In this document: positions 17,783 through 27,655 of the stretch, in pieces
How positions within the stretch are numbered: the stretch's first letter is position 1
How the letters are laid out: each line of letters starts with the position of its first letter
Source of the DNA: Natronosalvus amylolyticus
GTDB taxonomy: Archaea; Halobacteriota; Halobacteria; Halobacteriales; Natrialbaceae
DNA: 64,000 nt
Assembly: GCF_024298845.1 (NCBI RefSeq)
Contig: NZ_CP101156.1
Span: forward strand, 806,001 to 870,000
Direction of reading: 5' to 3'
Program-made: the position numbers and the translations under genes
Notes under the pieces: generated by a model
The model's input: the letters and a program-made list of their open reading frames with translations, nothing else
Databases searched by the model: none
What the model was told of the DNA's origin: nothing

Positions 17783-18220
17783 TCACTCCGTTTCGGATGG
17801 GCGAACGACGTCGTCGACAGCCGAACGGAAGCCATCACTGGTGCCATACCAGAGCCACAGGCCGGCGACGGCACTCACCAGCGAGCCGACGACGACGGCG
17901 ATGGTCGCGTACAGATAGGCACCTGAACCGGGGCCGCTCACCGCGCCGACGTTTGCCGGATTGTCGTGGATCAGGAAGAAGTAGATCACGAACCAGCAGT
18001 TAGCCGTGGTCGTTGCGAACAACAGCGGTGCGCCGTAGGCGTAGTTTTTCAGCCAGATAAGTCCCATCGCGATCAGCGGTCCTCCGTAACCGATCAGCAC
18101 CAGGAACTCGAGTTGCCCCTCGGTAAAATTGACACCTGCCGTCGACTGGGCGATAGCAAGCATACCACCGCCAAGTAGGTGGGTCATGAACGCAGCCGTC
18201 ACGATAAGTCGTCGATCCAC
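17783..18220 (-). CDS. Four-span membrane protein of unknown function
   Basis: This protein of about 145 aa has four hydrophobic segments (LIVTAAFMTHLLGGGMLAIA, FLVLIGYGGPLIAMGLIWL, PLLFATTTANCWFVIYFFL, LYATIAVVVGSLVSAVAGLW). No domain is recognised. It follows the ModE/TOBE gene on the same strand after 64 bases. The start is uncertain: a GTG at 18220 opens directly before the first span, while the first ATG in the frame would add 67 implausible residues that overlap the regulator gene. A link to tungstate uptake is possible by position only. Confidence 0.7.
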   Translation of the reverse strand: MDRRLIVTAAFMTHLLGGGMLAIAQSTAGVNFTEGQLEFLVLIGYGGPLIAMGLIWLKNYAYGAPLLFATTTANCWFVIYFFLIHDNPANVGAVSGPGSGAYLYATIAVVVGSLVSAVAGLWLWYGTSDGFRSAVDDVVRPSETE

Positions 18221-18284
18221 GTGATTCTCTGGCCGCTTGAAACGCTTAACTGTTATCGCCGACCGCACTCGAGGGATTTGGTTT

Positions 18285-19025
18285 TCACGCGTCGTCCGTC
18301 CTCTCCTCGTCACCGCCCGTCTGTGACTGGGTTCCAGGCGAGGCCGGAACCGCCCGCGCTGCCGTTGCCTTGAACGAAGCCACAATGTGACGCCCCGGCT
18401 CGAGCCCGAGTCGCTCTGCACTCACCCGGGTAACGACCGTCTCGAGTTCAACACCCTCGGCCACCTCGAGAGTTACCTGCACGACAGACGTTCCCGCTCT
18501 TCGCTGTGTCACCCGGCCGTGCAAACGGTTGCGTAGACTCGTCCCGTCGCTATCCGGAACGCCTGCTGGGTCCGTGAGGACGACGGCGTCGGATCGAATG
18601 CCGATCTCCACCTGCATAGCGCCCTCGGGGACGATGGCTACGACTGGGCCGGCAGCCGTTTCGACCGTCGCGAGTTCGCCATCTCGGCTGTCGACCGTTC
18701 CCGTAAGGACCGACTCAGTCGCGTTGACGATTCCCTCGAGGTCGGTTCGGTGGCGCTCGAACTGACTGATGAGGTCGAACGCAGCCTCGGTGAGATCAGT
18801 CCCGCCACCCTGGGAACCGCCACGGCGGCGTTCGGTTACCGGACCGATTGCGTTCTCGAGGGCGTCGAGTCGGCGCTGCATACGAGCGTACGACCGGCCC
18901 AATGCGTCGGCAGCCGCGTGTATCGAGCCGTGAGTTCCGATGGTCTCGAGCATCTCTACGTCGCGGCGATCGATCGTGAGCGAGCCAGCGGTCAATTCGG
19001 TTCGGTAGCTTCGTTCGGTCGTCAT
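18285..19025 (-). CDS. ModE-type regulator with winged helix and TOBE domain
   Basis: This 246-aa protein has a ModE-like winged-helix amino terminus (about residues 18-90: VEMLETIGTHGSIHAAADAL, GRSYARMQRRLDALE) and a carboxy-terminal TOBE domain (about 165-230: LRNRLHGRVTQRRAGTS, ERLGLEPGRHIVASFKATA). TOBE folds bind molybdate or tungstate. The ATG overlaps the stop of the tungstate ATPase gene by one base. The likely role is oxyanion-dependent regulation of the tup operon of which it is the fourth gene. The final 20 residues are polar and probably disordered. Confidence 0.9.
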   Translation of the reverse strand: MTTERSYRTELTAGSLTIDRRDVEMLETIGTHGSIHAAADALGRSYARMQRRLDALENAIGPVTERRRGGSQGGGTDLTEAAFDLISQFERHRTDLEGIVNATESVLTGTVDSRDGELATVETAAGPVVAIVPEGAMQVEIGIRSDAVVLTDPAGVPDSDGTSLRNRLHGRVTQRRAGTSVVQVTLEVAEGVELETVVTRVSAERLGLEPGRHIVASFKATAARAVPASPGTQSQTGGDEERTDDA

Positions 19026-19798
19026 TAGTAGATCAGTTCCCCATCGATGAACTGACGCGTTCGGTCGTCGCGAGGGTGTTCGAAAATCTGGTCGGTCGGC
19101 CCGAGTTCGATGATGCCGTCGTCGAGCAAGACGCCGACCCGATCGGCGATCCGTTTGGCCTGATTCATATCGTGAGTTGCCATGACGATACCGATATCTC
19201 GTCGGCTCGCCTCGAGGACAGCCTGTTCGATCAGGTCGGTGTTTCGGGGATCCAGGTCCGAGGTGGGTTCGTCGAGTATCAGGACGTCCGGTTCGTAGGC
19301 CAGGGCTCGAGCGAACGCGATCCGCTGGGCTTCCCCACCGGATAGTGAATCTGCTGACCGGTCGATCGCGTCTTCGAGTTCGACGACCGCGAGGGCATCT
19401 ACCGCCGGGCCGGTTCCGTTTTTGCTCCCGAAGAAGTCGGCAACGTTTCGCCGGAGCCGTTCGGGCCAGGGTTTCCGTACGTGCACGCCATACTCGACGT
19501 TGCGTCGAACACTCGCGTCGAACAGGCTCTGGTCCTGAAACACCATTCCAAGTCGGCGCCGACAGGTAAGCCGTTGGCTCTCACTCGCCGCCCAGACGTC
19601 GACACCGTCGTAGGTAATCGTCCCATCACTTGGTGGTTCGAACAATGCGAGCAAGCGAAGCAGCGAGGTCTTTCCGACCCCCGATGGCCCGATGAGTGCG
19701 ACGACTTCCCCTGACTGCACAGACAGGTCGACGCCCTCGAACACCGGATCGGCGTCGTAGCACTGCGTTACGTCACGGGCGGTAATGACACCAGTCAT
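19025..19798 (-). CDS. tupC: Tungstate ABC transporter ATPase
   Basis: This 257-aa nucleotide-binding subunit has Walker A GPSGVGKT (about 37-44), signature LSGGEAQR, Walker B VLILDEPT and H-loop ATHD. It sits between tupB, whose last bases overlap its start (ATGA), and the TOBE regulator. Single-domain phosphate/tungstate-type ATPases of this size lack the MalK TOBE extension. Assignment to tungstate rests on the TupA-type binding protein in the same operon. Confidence 0.93.
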   Translation of the reverse strand: MTGVITARDVTQCYDADPVFEGVDLSVQSGEVVALIGPSGVGKTSLLRLLALFEPPSDGTITYDGVDVWAASESQRLTCRRRLGMVFQDQSLFDASVRRNVEYGVHVRKPWPERLRRNVADFFGSKNGTGPAVDALAVVELEDAIDRSADSLSGGEAQRIAFARALAYEPDVLILDEPTSDLDPRNTDLIEQAVLEASRRDIGIVMATHDMNQAKRIADRVGVLLDDGIIELGPTDQIFEHPRDDRTRQFIDGELIY

Positions 19799-20523
19799 CG
19801 TCCACGCACCCCTCCACGATCTCCATCATCGCCAAGGCGGAGAACGAGTGCGTTCACGAGCAAGACCAGCACGACCAATATCGCGCCGAGGATCATCGCC
19901 AGTTCGAACTGGCCCTGGCGAGCCTCGAGTTGAATCGCCGTCGTCAGGGTTCGCGTCTTCGAGGTCCCATCCGGACCGGCGATGTTTCCACCAACGATGA
20001 GGACACCACCGACTTCGCTAATCGCGCGGCCGAAACCGGCCAGAACTGCCGTGGCGATGCCGTACCGTGCCTCCTTGATCGTCACCAGTGCAACGTCGAG
20101 TCGGGTACCACCCATCACGTACGCCGCGTCGTGCACGTTCTGGTCGATGCTCGAGACCGCGGCGAGGCTGACACCGGTAATCACCGGAGCAGCGAGGACG
20201 ATCTGTGAGAGAATCATCGCCTCACGCGTAAAGACGAGATTCAAGGAGCCGAGTGGACCCTGATTCGAGACGGTGAAAAGAACGACAAGCCCAACGACGA
20301 CGCTTGGAAAGCCCATTCCGGTCGTAATTATTGCAGTCATTGCACGCTTTCCTCGAAATTCAGTAAAGCCAAGCGCGAGCGCGATGGGGAGGCTGAGGAG
20401 CGTGCTGATGAGGACTGCGGTGACGCTGACGTACAGCGAGACCTCGATAATGGTTCGCACGTAGTTCCACTCGAACGGGAACGTTGGCAAAAGCGCCGAG
20501 AGCGTGTGTAGCCACATCACCAT
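19795..20523 (-). CDS. tupB: Tungstate ABC transporter permease
   Basis: This 242-aa permease has about five membrane spans and the ATPase-contact loop [26 protein letters not shown] followed by [21 protein letters not shown], a pattern of tungstate and anion permeases (TupB/WtpB-like). It overlaps tupC by four bases (ATGA). The start was put at 20523 (MVMWLHTL); an in-frame ATG at 20577 would add 18 polar residues. It forms the homodimeric channel of the importer. Confidence 0.92.
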   Translation of the reverse strand: MVMWLHTLSALLPTFPFEWNYVRTIIEVSLYVSVTAVLISTLLSLPIALALGFTEFRGKRAMTAIITTGMGFPSVVVGLVVLFTVSNQGPLGSLNLVFTREAMILSQIVLAAPVITGVSLAAVSSIDQNVHDAAYVMGGTRLDVALVTIKEARYGIATAVLAGFGRAISEVGGVLIVGGNIAGPDGTSKTRTLTTAIQLEARQGQFELAMILGAILVVLVLLVNALVLRLGDDGDRGGVRGR

Positions 20524-20739
20524 GGAGTCATCACCATTTCTTCCAGGCCGGGCGGCTCGTCCGTCGCTCGAGGCCACGCTCTACCCGTGTCGATTCCTGT
20601 TGGTACCCCAGGAAAGGTCGACCCGTTCGTGGCTACCGAGCGTCGGTGTATCTTCACGGATACAACGAGATCGTGACACAACATAGCTATGTCGGATGGC
20701 AGCGTACGCATGGCGGGTATCGATCAGACGAGGTTCCGA

Positions 20740-21678
20740 TTACTGGTCCGCATCGTTCTCCTCGTTACGCCAATCTTCAGGGACGTACTGGCCGAAATTG
20801 GGGTTTTCCGAGAGCGATTCCGGGAAGAACAACTGCTCGCCGTTGACGGTGTACTCTTCGATGATTTCCTGGGCCACGGGTCCGGTAATGAACCCGATGT
20901 ACGCCATCGCCAGGTCGTACGAAACGTTCTCGTGGACGGCCGGATTGACCGCGACGATACCGTACGGATTCATGAGCGCTTCAGGCCCGCCTTCGACGGG
21001 CCCCTCCACGAGAATCTCGAGGCCGATATCGGCACGCATCGAGAGGTACGTTCCCCGGTCGGCCAGCGTGTAAGCACCCTGTTGGTCGGCCTGAGTGAGT
21101 ACTTCGCCCATTCCCTGACCGGCCTCGAGGTACCATTCGCCGCCGCTACCGATTTCGACGCCGGCCGCATCCCAGAGCCCCAACTCTTTGGTGTGGGTCC
21201 CCGAATTGTCACCGCGGGAGATGAACATCGACTCCGTCTCGGCGATCGTCTCCAGCGCGTCGGTGGCCGCTTCCATGCCCGCTATTCCGGCCGGATCGTC
21301 CGCCGAGCCAACGATGACGAAGTCGTTAAACATCAGATCGCGCCGGTTGACGCCGTATCCTTCCGAAATAAACTCGTCTTCGAGCGATCGGGCGTGGACC
21401 ATCACCACGTCGGAGTCGCCGTTTCGAGCCGTCTGCAGGGCCGCACCGGTGCCCTGCGAGACGGTATCGACGGTTACGCCAAATCGGTCTTGAAACGGGG
21501 CGTTGACTTCGTCGAGTAACCCGGTGTCGTAGGTACTCGTCGTCGTCGTCAGCGTCAGTTCCTCACCGGTGATAGCACCCTCAGCAGTATCATCTGTGAA
21601 CGAGCCCAGACACCCAGCAGTGCTCGCCGCGACACTCCCGCCAAGCGTGGCCAGGAACGTTCGTCGTTGTATCGACAT
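20740..21678 (-). CDS. tupA: Tungstate-binding lipoprotein TupA
   Basis: This 312-aa extracellular binding protein has a Tat signal ([11 protein letters not shown]) and lipobox (STAGC at C21-22). The mature part shows the TupA signature: [35 protein letters not shown] and NDFVIVGS, and later [12 protein letters not shown]. TupA binds tungstate with high selectivity over molybdate in characterised relatives. It is the first gene of tupA-tupB-tupC-regulator, with 216 bases to tupB. Tungsten would serve aldehyde ferredoxin oxidoreductases and formate dehydrogenases encoded elsewhere. Confidence 0.94.
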   Translation of the reverse strand: MSIQRRTFLATLGGSVAASTAGCLGSFTDDTAEGAITGEELTLTTTTSTYDTGLLDEVNAPFQDRFGVTVDTVSQGTGAALQTARNGDSDVVMVHARSLEDEFISEGYGVNRRDLMFNDFVIVGSADDPAGIAGMEAATDALETIAETESMFISRGDNSGTHTKELGLWDAAGVEIGSGGEWYLEAGQGMGEVLTQADQQGAYTLADRGTYLSMRADIGLEILVEGPVEGGPEALMNPYGIVAVNPAVHENVSYDLAMAYIGFITGPVAQEIIEEYTVNGEQLFFPESLSENPNFGQYVPEDWRNEENDADQ

Positions 21679-21866
21679 AGATACCACGACATAGCGAACC
21701 CACAAATAGGTGTGGATTCGAGTAAATTATATTCAGTTACTAATGCATCTACATGGAACGTCCCGTTGTTGCCGGCGAACACATTCTCGAGGCCCATTTA
21801 GCCCAGTAATACGCCATCGCTGGCGAGTGGAAAACAGGTTAAAAGATAACCAGAACCAGTTATTTT

Positions 21867-22565
21867 CTATTCCGTCTGAAGCGGGAGCAAATCAATCGCT
21901 TCGCGACGTCCGTCGAGTACGTCGAAGCGTTCGCCTCGCCGACGTTCGAGCCAGTACAGGAGTCGTTCGGCCCACTCGAGTTTGGCTGCCTTCATCGGGT
22001 CGACGGCCGGATCCTCGAAATCCCACCCGACGAACCCGAGGGTGGCCGCTCCGAGGTGGTCGGCCAGAAACGCCGCCCGGTCGCCGTCCGTGAATCCACC
22101 GAGATTCTCGACGGGGCCGACCGGACGGGCCTGGGTTGTCGGCACCACGAACGCCCCACGACAGTCGGGGACGACCGTTCGGACGCTCGGGATGTTGTCG
22201 CCATGAGCATGGACGGCCACCGGCGTCCCACGCTCGGTCAGTTCGACGACGGTTTCCGGGTTTTTGTCCAGATCGGTTACCATGCAGTCGACGACGATAT
22301 CGTTCGCCTCGAGTACGTCGACGGCCGTAGACGCGGCGATGATCACGTCCGCCCGTCGCGCCGTCTCGAGTGCGTCGGTCGATTCGAGTGAGGGGCCAGC
22401 ACCCGCAATCACAACGTGTGCGTTTTGGACGTGCTCGAGGCAGTCCCACTCGAACGGGGAGGACAGTGCAGCGAGTACGTCACGGGCGCGTTCGTCAGCA
22501 CCGCGCTCGAAGCCGAAATCATCCAGGATTCGCTCGTATACGGGCTCCCACTCGTCGAACTCCAT
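21867..22565 (-). CDS. mptE: 6-hydroxymethyl-7,8-dihydropterin pyrophosphokinase (archaeal MptE)
   Basis: This 232-aa protein is of the DUF115 family, shown in methanogens to be the archaeal pyrophosphokinase making the activated pterin for tetrahydromethanopterin or folate. Motifs include VIAGAGPSLES, the DxD-like CMVTDLDKNPETV, VHAHGDN and GFVGWDFEDP. The start at 22565 (MEFDEWEPVYERIL) is canonical. It lies 224 bases downstream of, and on the same strand as, the dihydropteroate synthase, the next enzyme in the pathway, so the two are functionally linked. Confidence 0.93.
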   Translation of the reverse strand: MEFDEWEPVYERILDDFGFERGADERARDVLAALSSPFEWDCLEHVQNAHVVIAGAGPSLESTDALETARRADVIIAASTAVDVLEANDIVVDCMVTDLDKNPETVVELTERGTPVAVHAHGDNIPSVRTVVPDCRGAFVVPTTQARPVGPVENLGGFTDGDRAAFLADHLGAATLGFVGWDFEDPAVDPMKAAKLEWAERLLYWLERRRGERFDVLDGRREAIDLLPLQTE

Positions 22566-22789
22566 ACTCCGTAAAGAACCTCCGGGCGTCATGGGCCTGT
22601 CGCTACGGCACTTCCAGAGGGGGCCGGTGTCATTCCTTATCGGCGTCTCGAGTCGACACAGCAGTCGCTCGCCGTTTTGTCGTCACAATAATCCGGTAGT
22701 GGGCCAGGCGATGCCTCGCAAGTACCCCTACCCGTGAGGCGACCTGGCTTCCAGTCCCTTCTTTCGAAGCCGTTGGCATAAGCTTTCTC

Positions 22790-23983
22790 TTACTCAACCA
22801 CCCGCACGAGATGGTCGCGCAACAGTCCAATATCGCCGTCTCCGGCGTCGAGATGGCGAGAAACGCTGGATATGGCAGTGCTCGAACCAAACAGCAGTGA
22901 GCGACCGTCGGCGAAGTCGACCCAGCCGGCCCCCTGTTTCTGGGCGAGCTGTCCCAGGCGATCACGCGCAGAGGGGTCAAGGCCGTCGATTTCGAGGGTA
23001 TGCTGGACCCAGTCATCGGCCTTCGCCGGGTCGACACCACCTTCGCGCAGGTGAGCGCGTAGCTCGCGCGTAGACTGAATCTCGAGATGGGAGATCCGGA
23101 CACCGTTCTGGGTGCAGGCTGCCCGTTCGGTAAACGCCGACCCGATCAGGGCAGCGTCTCGCGTCTCCGCGACGTCGTGCGTTCGAATCACGTGTGCGCC
23201 CCGTTCGACGGCCATCGACGTCGCAGCCAGACTCACTGGTAACCGCTCGTCGGTGTCTCGTTCGGCGAGTTCTCCCAGGAAGTTCTTCCGATTGATCGAG
23301 ACGAGCATCGGCCGCCCCAGGGCACGAAACTCTCGGAGTCGTCGGAAAGTCTCGCGGTCGTCCTCGATCGTCTTCGCCTCGCTCCACCCGCCGAATGCCG
23401 GGTCGATGATCGTCTTGTCCGTCAGACCGTTCTGTTTGAGCGCTTCGTACACCTGATCGACGTAGTCTGCCGACGCCGCCCACTCCGGTGACCGTCGCTC
23501 GGCCCAGTCGGTTTCTTCGACCGCGCCGGGGCGTTCGAGGTCCGGCGGACTGGCCATCTTGGCAACGGCAACGTCGTAGTCCTGACAGACGACGGGCATC
23601 TCGGGATCGGCAAACCCACAGATGTCGTTGACCATATCGAAGCCCTGTGAAAGCGCTTCGTCGGCGACCGACGCGTAGCGCGTTTCGATAGAAAAGACCG
23701 CGTCCCCAGAAACACTCTCGATCGTATCTAACGCGACGTGCAGGCGCTCGAGTTCCTCCTCGGCGCTCAACACTTCGAAGCGTTTGTTGGCGGACTCGAG
23801 TCCGATATCGACGATGTCCGCTCCCTCGTCGATGAGTTGTTCGTCGACGTACTGGGCGGCCTCGCCATGGTCGTCAAACACGCTGGGGTCGTATGGCGAT
23901 TCTTCGCTCACGTTCAAGACGCCCATGATTCGTGGTGGGTGCTCGTCGCCGATACCCAGGCCCGCTGCGTCGACTCGTTCCAT
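22790..23983 (-). CDS. folP: Dihydropteroate synthase, long haloarchaeal form
   Basis: This protein of about 397 aa joins the activated pterin to p-aminobenzoate (or an analogue) in folate synthesis. Signature 1 is IMGVLNVSEESPYDP and signature 2 GADIVDIGLESAN; VNDICGF, SINRKNFLGEL and the late VIRTHDVAETRDA complete the TIM-barrel sites. It is about 120 residues longer than bacterial FolP, with a carboxy-terminal domain of unknown role after residue 280. The frame is open far upstream (to 24262), but the ATG at 23983 gives the proper amino terminus. Paired with mptE. Confidence 0.94.
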   Translation of the reverse strand: MERVDAAGLGIGDEHPPRIMGVLNVSEESPYDPSVFDDHGEAAQYVDEQLIDEGADIVDIGLESANKRFEVLSAEEELERLHVALDTIESVSGDAVFSIETRYASVADEALSQGFDMVNDICGFADPEMPVVCQDYDVAVAKMASPPDLERPGAVEETDWAERRSPEWAASADYVDQVYEALKQNGLTDKTIIDPAFGGWSEAKTIEDDRETFRRLREFRALGRPMLVSINRKNFLGELAERDTDERLPVSLAATSMAVERGAHVIRTHDVAETRDAALIGSAFTERAACTQNGVRISHLEIQSTRELRAHLREGGVDPAKADDWVQHTLEIDGLDPSARDRLGQLAQKQGAGWVDFADGRSLLFGSSTAISSVSRHLDAGDGDIGLLRDHLVRVVE

Positions 23984-24203
23984 ACACCCTCTGTGGCTGG
24001 GACGCAAAAAGGACCCTCGGTACCGGCGAACGGGACGGTTACTCACACGAGATACACAACCCTCGAGTGTGTTGGCCTCGAGTATGAATCGGTAACGTAT
24101 CACATGACGACTCTGCCAGTGAAAATGTTTTTCAAAACCCTGGAGGTAATGGACGATTGTTACATATAACCCGATATTCCCACACAATGGGAACGATTGT
24201 CCC

Positions 24204-24244
24204 CTTATACGTGGGTAGCCACCGAAGCTGTACCTGTAACAGGT
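24204..24244 (+). promoter_or_regulatory. TATA-like box and perfect palindrome before the DoxX gene
   Basis: CTTATAC at 24204-24210 is TATA-like. About 25 bases downstream lies ACCTGT-A-ACAGGT (24232-24244), a perfect inverted repeat that ends eight bases before the DoxX ATG and covers the predicted transcription start. This position is typical for a repressor operator in archaea. Confidence 0.45.
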
Positions 24245-24252
24245 GACCGACA

Positions 24253-24810
24253 ATGTCCACAAACACTCAAAACCGACTTGAAAGCCGCTACGGCGGTATC
24301 ACACTCGAAGGCTACCCACACGCACTCTCCGCCTGGTTCGTCGTGGCATTGCGGTTCGTCATCGGCGGGATGATGCTGTTCGCCGGCATTAGCAAATATA
24401 CCGGTGAAGGGTTCGACGCAAGCGGCTACCTCGTCCACGGTGTCGACGCTGCCAGCCCCGTCAGCGGCCTCTACGCCTGGATGGCCGGCAGCGGCATGTT
24501 GATGGAATTCATCAACGTCATCATCCCACTCACGCAGGTCCTGATCGGCGTCGCGCTGATCGTCGGCGGCTTCGTCCGCCTCGCGGCACTCGGTGGCGCG
24601 CTCCAGATGACCGCGTTCTACCTCGGTGGCTGGGAAGGCGAAATACTCGCCCTGTTCGACAGCACCCTCATCTACGCAGTGGTGTTCCTGGCAGTGGCCG
24701 CATTCGGTGCCGGCCGCATCCTCGGCGCGGACCGCTACATCGAACAGATGCAAGTCGGCGGCGAAAAACTGGTCGAGAAGTACCCCAAGATGCGGTACCT
24801 CCTCGGCTGA
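24253..24810 (+). CDS. DoxX-family membrane protein
   Basis: This 185-aa protein has four membrane spans. The DoxX signature is LRFVIGGMMLFAGISKYTGEGF at about residues 36-57, followed by VIIPLTQVLIGVALIVGGFVRLAALGGA. The family includes the DoxD subunit of archaeal thiosulfate:quinone oxidoreductase and many uncharacterised proteins linked to redox stress or quinones. No DoxA partner is adjacent. A palindrome between its TATA-like box and start suggests specific repression. Confidence 0.9.
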   Translation: MSTNTQNRLESRYGGITLEGYPHALSAWFVVALRFVIGGMMLFAGISKYTGEGFDASGYLVHGVDAASPVSGLYAWMAGSGMLMEFINVIIPLTQVLIGVALIVGGFVRLAALGGALQMTAFYLGGWEGEILALFDSTLIYAVVFLAVAAFGAGRILGADRYIEQMQVGGEKLVEKYPKMRYLLG

Positions 24811-25027
24811 ACTACACCCCACGCCAGAATCGGATTACCGGCACTCGAGTTGGGATTTCGAAAACCGAACGATTTCTAAAACGCAACCGGAATCGATAGT
24901 GTTTGTTGTAGTCTCTTCCCGATCAGTGACCGACACGGTCCGTCACTGACCGCTAATCAGGTCCACCAATCCTTGTAACCAAACGACGAACATGCTCTTT
25001 TTACTCTCGCGGCCGAAATCCACGTCC

Positions 25028-25585
25028 ATGGGAAAAGTCAGCATCGGCATGCTCGGCTGGCGCTTCGACGAGGAGGAACTGCTCGACGAGAACGGAGAGT
25101 TCCGTCCCCTCGAGGAGATGCCGCCAGGTATCCGCGATCGACTGATTCGTCTCGACGTGATCTACAACGCCCCGTGTAACGCCTGCTGGCTGATTCACGG
25201 CGACGAAAACATCGACGAATGCAACCGATCGAAGTACGTCTACGGGGAGCCGCTCTCCGAGATTATTCTTTGTGAGGAACACGAGCCGGATTTCGTCTAC
25301 TGGTTCCGCGAAGACGGTGGTGACGCGTATCGGGGCACCGACGAGTTCGAGGAGTCGTTTTACGAGTGGTTCCTCGAGGGGAACCGTGCACCGGAGGGAT
25401 ACGAGGGCATGGAATACGTCTCGACCGACCCGGACGACCTTCCGGAACCGCCGAAGGCTGACCCTGACGAACACGGAGACCTGATGGGAGACGATGTGGC
25501 AGAGCGCGTCGGCCTCTCGGACGAAGAAATAGCCGCCTCGGGGGTCGACTTCGGGGCCGAATATCCCGGTTCGAGCGAGGAATGA
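25028..25585 (+). CDS. Conserved protein of unknown function with Cys/His pairs
   Basis: This 185-aa acidic protein has C-x2-C (CNACW, about residues 47-50), a further Cys in DECN and CEEH, which could bind zinc. The carboxy-terminal third is disordered and acidic. No domain is recognised. Its TGA overlaps the ATG of the TrmJ-type methyltransferase by four bases, so the two are translationally coupled and may act together on RNA. The ATG at 25028 fits best; a frame extension to 24992 adds 12 residues. Confidence 0.83.
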   Translation: MGKVSIGMLGWRFDEEELLDENGEFRPLEEMPPGIRDRLIRLDVIYNAPCNACWLIHGDENIDECNRSKYVYGEPLSEIILCEEHEPDFVYWFREDGGDAYRGTDEFEESFYEWFLEGNRAPEGYEGMEYVSTDPDDLPEPPKADPDEHGDLMGDDVAERVGLSDEEIAASGVDFGAEYPGSSEE

Positions 25586-26355
25586 CGAAACCGGAGCCGG
25601 CAGACGACGACACGCCCGCAAGCCGTTCGATTCCGGCCGTTGCCATCGTCGACGCCCAGACGCCCGGCAACGTCGGAACAATCGCTCGAGCGATGAAGAA
25701 CTTCGGCTTCGAGGAACTCCTCTTGGTCGATCCGCCCGAACTCGACCCCGATGGTGAGGCGTACGGCTTCGCCGGGCACGCTCGAGAGGACGTGTTACCG
25801 AACGCCCAAGAGATATCCTTCGACGAACTCGTTTCTTCCTACCACACCATCGGCTGTACGGCCGTCACGAACGAGGGCGACCACAACCACGTCCGGTTTC
25901 CGTTTTCGACGCCGCGTGACCTCGCACAGCGGCTCCCGACCGTCGATGCCGACACCGCCATCGTCTTCGGGCGTGAGGGCGTCGGCCTCACGAACGACGA
26001 ACTGGCTCGCATCGACGAAATCTGTTCGATTCCCGCGAGTGCCGACTATCCCGTCTTGAATCTCGGACAGGCCGCGACGATCACCCTCTACGAACTCCGG
26101 GAGATGACGCTGTCACCCGCAGGGACACAGCTACCGGATCTCGAGCGCGTCCGAGCCTCCCAGCCGTTACTCGAGCGACTGTACGACCAGTGGAACGAGT
26201 TGCTGGTCGAGATAAATCATCCCGAAGAGAAACGCGAAAAGACCGCTCGGATGATTCGACGTGTCTATGGACGAGCCGATCCGACGACTCGAGAGGTGAA
26301 CACGTTTCTCGGTGTCTTGCGGCGGGCGACCGAGCGCCCGGATCAGGAGGAGTGA
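25582..26355 (+). CDS. trmJ: SPOUT-family tRNA/rRNA 2'-O-methyltransferase (TrmJ-like)
   Basis: This 257-aa protein has the three SpoU motifs: QTPGNVGTIARAMKNFGF (motif 1, residues 30-47), IVFGREGVGLTNDEL (motif 2) and LNLGQAATITLYEL (motif 3, trefoil knot), followed by a carboxy-terminal helical tail. Archaeal TrmJ methylates the 2'-OH of C32 in tRNA using SAM. The assignment to tRNA rather than rRNA rests on overall similarity. It is coupled by ATGA overlap to the upstream conserved gene. Confidence 0.92.
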   Translation: MTKPEPADDDTPASRSIPAVAIVDAQTPGNVGTIARAMKNFGFEELLLVDPPELDPDGEAYGFAGHAREDVLPNAQEISFDELVSSYHTIGCTAVTNEGDHNHVRFPFSTPRDLAQRLPTVDADTAIVFGREGVGLTNDELARIDEICSIPASADYPVLNLGQAATITLYELREMTLSPAGTQLPDLERVRASQPLLERLYDQWNELLVEINHPEEKREKTARMIRRVYGRADPTTREVNTFLGVLRRATERPDQEE

Positions 26356-26520
26356 CCTGGCACAAAGCGTCTGAGATCGAACGAGAATACCATCTCATAG
26401 GAATTGTTGTAGTCACGTACCCCGAGTGCAACCCCGTGGAGAGCGCTCGGCGGTACATTGTTGCAATACTCTCTATCAGTGGCCAGTAGTATCTTGGACC
26501 TCGAGTGACCAGCAGTAGTA

Positions 26521-27600
26521 ATGACTGAGACGTACAGACGCCACTTACTGGGATTGATAGGGGCCGGCACCGCAGCACTCGCAGGGTGTTCGGAGGCCGA
26601 TGACGACGAACTCCTCGACGATGGAACGGACGACACCGACGACGATTCGGACGCCGACGGTACGACCGACGAAACGGAACCGACGGACGACGAAAGCACC
26701 GACGACGAAAGCGAGGTCGAGGGGTCGCTCCCGCCGTACAGTTCGACGCTCGCCTCGATGGACGACATCTCGGATACCGACTATTTCTACACGGCGGCTG
26801 ACCTCGGAACAATCGTGGAAACACTCGACGATGACCCTGGCGACGGTGAGATGCCCAACGATCCGTTGTTGATCAATCCCATCGCGACCGTCTCACTCGG
26901 TATTTACGGGCTGTTCAATCTTGGCCTCTCCCCTGTTGCCGAGGCACAGGCTGCCGCCGAACAGGAAGCTGAACATCCGACCTTGCTGTACCTCGAGGGC
27001 GTGTACGTTCTCTACGGTTCCTACGACCAGGACCTCGCAGCGAGTGAACTCGAAAGTGCAGGATACGACCAGACTGGTGGCGGCAACGACGCGGGCTACG
27101 TCGTGTTCACCGACGACACCTCGAGCGAGGTCATCGGCGTCACCGACGAGGCGTTCATCTACAGTTTCGGTAACGACGAAGCTCGAGCCGAGCGTGTCGT
27201 CACGACCATTGGACGGGCAAACAGTGGCGGAGGGTCGCCGAAACACGACACCGACGATGAGTTCGAGTCACTGCTTCGAACGAGTGAGGAAACGGGAATT
27301 ACCTGTGGACTCTACGGGAACGGCGAAACACTCTCCGACCTCGAGACCGAGCAGGTCGACGAGGACGACATCGATTTCGACTTCGGCCCCTACGAGGGAG
27401 CCACCGGGGTTGTGCAGGGACTCACTGTCGACGGCAATCGGTCGACCGCTCGAGCGACGGTCATCTACGAGACCCCCGACGACGTCGACGACGACCGCCT
27501 CGAGAACCGACTCGGCACCGAAGCCGAAAGCGTCGATATCGAGGTCGCTGAAAAGACGGCGACTGTAACCGCGACGTACGAAACCGACGTCATCGACTGA
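26521..27600 (+). CDS. Acidic Tat-exported lipoprotein of unknown function
   Basis: This 359-aa protein begins with a short Tat signal (YRRHLLGLIGAG) and lipobox LAGC (Cys22). About 40 residues of nearly pure Asp/Glu/Thr linker follow, then a folded domain from about residue 75. The folded part has repeats of the form VYVLYGSYDQDL and QGLTVDGNRSTARATVIYET. No family is recognised with confidence. It is monocistronic, between trmJ and the convergent gatE, and presumably sits on the outer face of the membrane. Confidence 0.85.
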   Translation: MTETYRRHLLGLIGAGTAALAGCSEADDDELLDDGTDDTDDDSDADGTTDETEPTDDESTDDESEVEGSLPPYSSTLASMDDISDTDYFYTAADLGTIVETLDDDPGDGEMPNDPLLINPIATVSLGIYGLFNLGLSPVAEAQAAAEQEAEHPTLLYLEGVYVLYGSYDQDLAASELESAGYDQTGGGNDAGYVVFTDDTSSEVIGVTDEAFIYSFGNDEARAERVVTTIGRANSGGGSPKHDTDDEFESLLRTSEETGITCGLYGNGETLSDLETEQVDEDDIDFDFGPYEGATGVVQGLTVDGNRSTARATVIYETPDDVDDDRLENRLGTEAESVDIEVAEKTATVTATYETDVID

Positions 27601-27655
27601 TCGAAGGCTGCGTTGATTGGCTCCGTGATCAGGAAAACAGTCGTACTCGAGCGCC

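Noticed and set aside
23984-24262. Amino-terminal extension of dihydropteroate synthase
   Set aside because: The added 93 residues lack homology and haloarchaeal composition, and cross the DoxX promoter; the ATG at 23983 gives the family start.
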